Both the position numbers and the translations under genes were made by a program. This document shows, piece after piece, positions 62,785-64,000 of a stretch of 64,000 nt of DNA (the first letter of the stretch is position 1; each line of letters begins with the position of its first letter). The stretch is from Bacillota bacterium (GTDB lineage: Bacteria; Bacillota; Clostridia; Oscillospirales; Oscillospiraceae), in contig JAEWKA010000001.1 in the NCBI GenBank assembly GCA_023386265.1, forward strand, positions 212,661 to 276,660, given 5' to 3'. The notes below the pieces were generated by a model. That model worked only from the letters and a program-made list of their open reading frames with translations, did not search any database and was not told where the DNA came from.

Positions 62785-64000
62785 ATGGAGCACAAACAAA
62801 AGGTTTTGGAATTTGCAAACAAGGTCGGCAACAAGAAGAACGGCCAAAAGTCTGGTATGACAGCTTCCTACACCTGGGATGATCCCGAATACAAGATACT
62901 TGAGCCTGTTGTTACGGATGAAATGGCTGAAGTTGCCATGGGCATGGATTTCCGCGTACGCAAGTCTGCGGAGGAGATTGCAAAGGCCAGCGGCAAGGAC
63001 CTCGAAACAACCAAGCGTTGCCTTGCGGAGCTTTCCGATGCGGGCGTATGCTTTATCAACACCATTGATGGCGTGGACGTTTATTGGTACGATTCGTGGA
63101 TTCCAGGCATAATGGAAATGATGGCAAACCATCCGACCAACCCATACAAATATCCTCAGATTGCCGAGGCTTTTGAAGCTTACGGCAGAATTCGCGGACC
63201 AAAGTCCTCGGGCGCTTTCCCGGTTGGAATTGGTCTTATGAGAGTTATTCCCATCGAGAAGGCAATCGACGGAAACTCGCGCACTTGTTCCTATGAAGAA
63301 ATCTCTAAGTATCTTGATGATGCCCACAGATATTCTGTTTCCAACTGCTCCTGCCGTACGGCAAGGGAAATTATGGGCGAGGGCTGCGGGCACCTTAAAG
63401 AGGACATGTGCATCCAGCTCGACCATGCTGCCGAGTACTATATTCGTACGGGACGCGGTCGTGAAATAACCCGTCAGGAAGCAGACGAAATTATAAGAAA
63501 AGCCGAAGAAAACGGCCTTATGCATCAGATACCCAATACCGACGGTTCGGGAAAGACTCACGCAATTTGTAACTGCTGCGGCTGCGGTTGCTTTGCGCTC
63601 CGCACAAGTACGATGTTTAAAAACAACGATATGTCCCGTTCGAACTTTGTCGCTAAAGTGGACAAGGAAAACTGTGTCGCCTGCGGACAGTGTGCTGAAA
63701 ACTGCCCCATGAACGCAATCCAGCTTGGACAGAAGCTCTGTTCAAAGAGCAAAGTTGTTACGAATATCGATACGAAAGTGACTCCTCGTGATTATAAGTG
63801 GACTGAGGACAAGTGGAACAAGGATTACCGCATAAACCGCAAGAACGTCGTAGATTCCGGAACTTCCCCCTGCAAGTCCACCTGTCCCGCGCATATAGCG
63901 GTTCAGGGCTACATCAGACTTGCCGCACAGGGCAAATACACAGAAGCGCTCGACCTAATCAAGAAGGAAAACCCGTTCCCGGCAGTTTGCGGACGCATCT
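62785..64000 (+). CDS. Multidomain Fe-S / FAD oxidoreductase, N-terminal part (partial)
   Basis: The first 405 codons; the frame is open at the window edge. A region with a winged-helix-like look (about 45-105) leads into a Cys-rich domain with C188-S-C190, then two more Cys, then C-N-C-C-G-C-G-C around residue 260. This pattern is known from ferredoxin-like oxidoreductases. A 4Fe-4S motif C297-x2-C-x2-C-x3-C-P follows. Beyond residue 360 the sequence (C-K-S-T-C-P-A-H-I-A-V-Q-G-Y-I, then A-L-D-L-I-K) is the start of a glutamate-synthase small-subunit-like FAD module. It probably moves electrons between NAD(P)H and an unknown partner. AGAGGT precedes the ATG. Confidence 0.85.
   Translation, partial: MEHKQKVLEFANKVGNKKNGQKSGMTASYTWDDPEYKILEPVVTDEMAEVAMGMDFRVRKSAEEIAKASGKDLETTKRCLAELSDAGVCFINTIDGVDVYWYDSWIPGIMEMMANHPTNPYKYPQIAEAFEAYGRIRGPKSSGAFPVGIGLMRVIPIEKAIDGNSRTCSYEEISKYLDDAHRYSVSNCSCRTAREIMGEGCGHLKEDMCIQLDHAAEYYIRTGRGREITRQEADEIIRKAEENGLMHQIPNTDGSGKTHAICNCCGCGCFALRTSTMFKNNDMSRSNFVAKVDKENCVACGQCAENCPMNAIQLGQKLCSKSKVVTNIDTKVTPRDYKWTEDKWNKDYRINRKNVVDSGTSPCKSTCPAHIAVQGYIRLAAQGKYTEALDLIKKENPFPAVCGRI

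Noticed and set aside
62623..63561. 312-aa leftward ORF
   Set aside because: It lies opposite the clear iron-sulfur oxidoreductase frame, which has an SD, promoter and conserved Cys motifs. The leftward frame has no recognisable domain.

Overview
This window is a 64 kb stretch of chromosome that looks like an endospore-forming Clostridia member, perhaps near the Oscillospirales; the genus cannot be fixed from sequence alone. Reasons: Firmicute-type SD sites (AGGAGG) and sigma-A promoters, sporulation genes (yunB-like, spoIIGA, sigE), the MurT/GatD lipid II amidation pair, RNase J, type 4 uracil-DNA glycosylase, S-layer homology proteins, an AGCS symporter and a DUF1002 protein. I see no prophage, insertion sequence, integrase or CRISPR array; the region is mostly housekeeping genes.

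Layout. 1-8.6 kb: end of an LL-diaminopimelate aminotransferase gene, glmS, a broken propeller lipoprotein gene, a VanY-type D,D-carboxypeptidase, a SpoVB/MurJ-like flippase, recG, tRNA-Gly(CCC) and a PAP2 membrane phosphatase. 8.6-18.5 kb: a long leftward block, murD - two M42 peptidases - a Met-gamma-lyase-family PLP enzyme - yunB - ligA, followed by murT-gatD from their own promoter. 18.5-24.1 kb: a hairpin-rich gap, then rightward rpe-recR, rnj, a membrane dipeptidase and an ArsC/Spx-like protein. 23.9-26.1 kb: leftward rpsF-ssb-rpsR and pta. 26.2-31.5 kb: two acyl-ACP thioesterase paralogues behind a promoter overlapped by a large dyad, a SleB-type cell-wall hydrolase, a CAT-fold protein lacking the usual catalytic His, and an SLH protein. 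31.8-38.9 kb: a DUF4342 protein with an OmpR-type two-component system, a uracil-DNA glycosylase, a GT4 glycosyltransferase and a phosphodiester glycosidase with SLH repeats. 39-46.5 kb: a frameshifted YcxB-like gene, rplJ-rplL with its L10 leader, an AGCS symporter, a DUF1002 protein, an FAD-dependent dehydrogenase and an L-serine dehydratase. 46.5-56.4 kb: leftward glgB-glgC-glgD-glgA-glgP, a terminator, then spoIIGA-sigE. 56.4-64 kb: prs-pth (leftward), prfB, rfbA, an M20 peptidase, a GntR/FadR-type regulator, and the first 405 codons of an iron-sulfur/FAD oxidoreductase that runs off the window.

How the genes fit together. Cell-envelope building recurs: GlmS and DapL supply amino sugar and probably meso-DAP, MurD and MurT/GatD build and amidate lipid II, a flippase, VanY and a SleB-like hydrolase act on peptidoglycan, and SLH proteins coat the surface. 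A complete glycogen operon lies directly upstream of the early mother-cell sporulation pair spoIIGA-sigE.

The less ordinary signals are mostly in non-coding DNA: a cluster of five hairpins between the divergent murD and rpe promoters; a 183-nt branched element after rnj; the spoIIGA start codon sitting in the loop of a 15-bp perfect inverted repeat; a 23-bp dyad over the thioesterase promoter; two palindromes that each embed an extended -10 box near 43.5 kb; and an L10 leader with visible alternative pairings. I found no clearly new multi-gene system.
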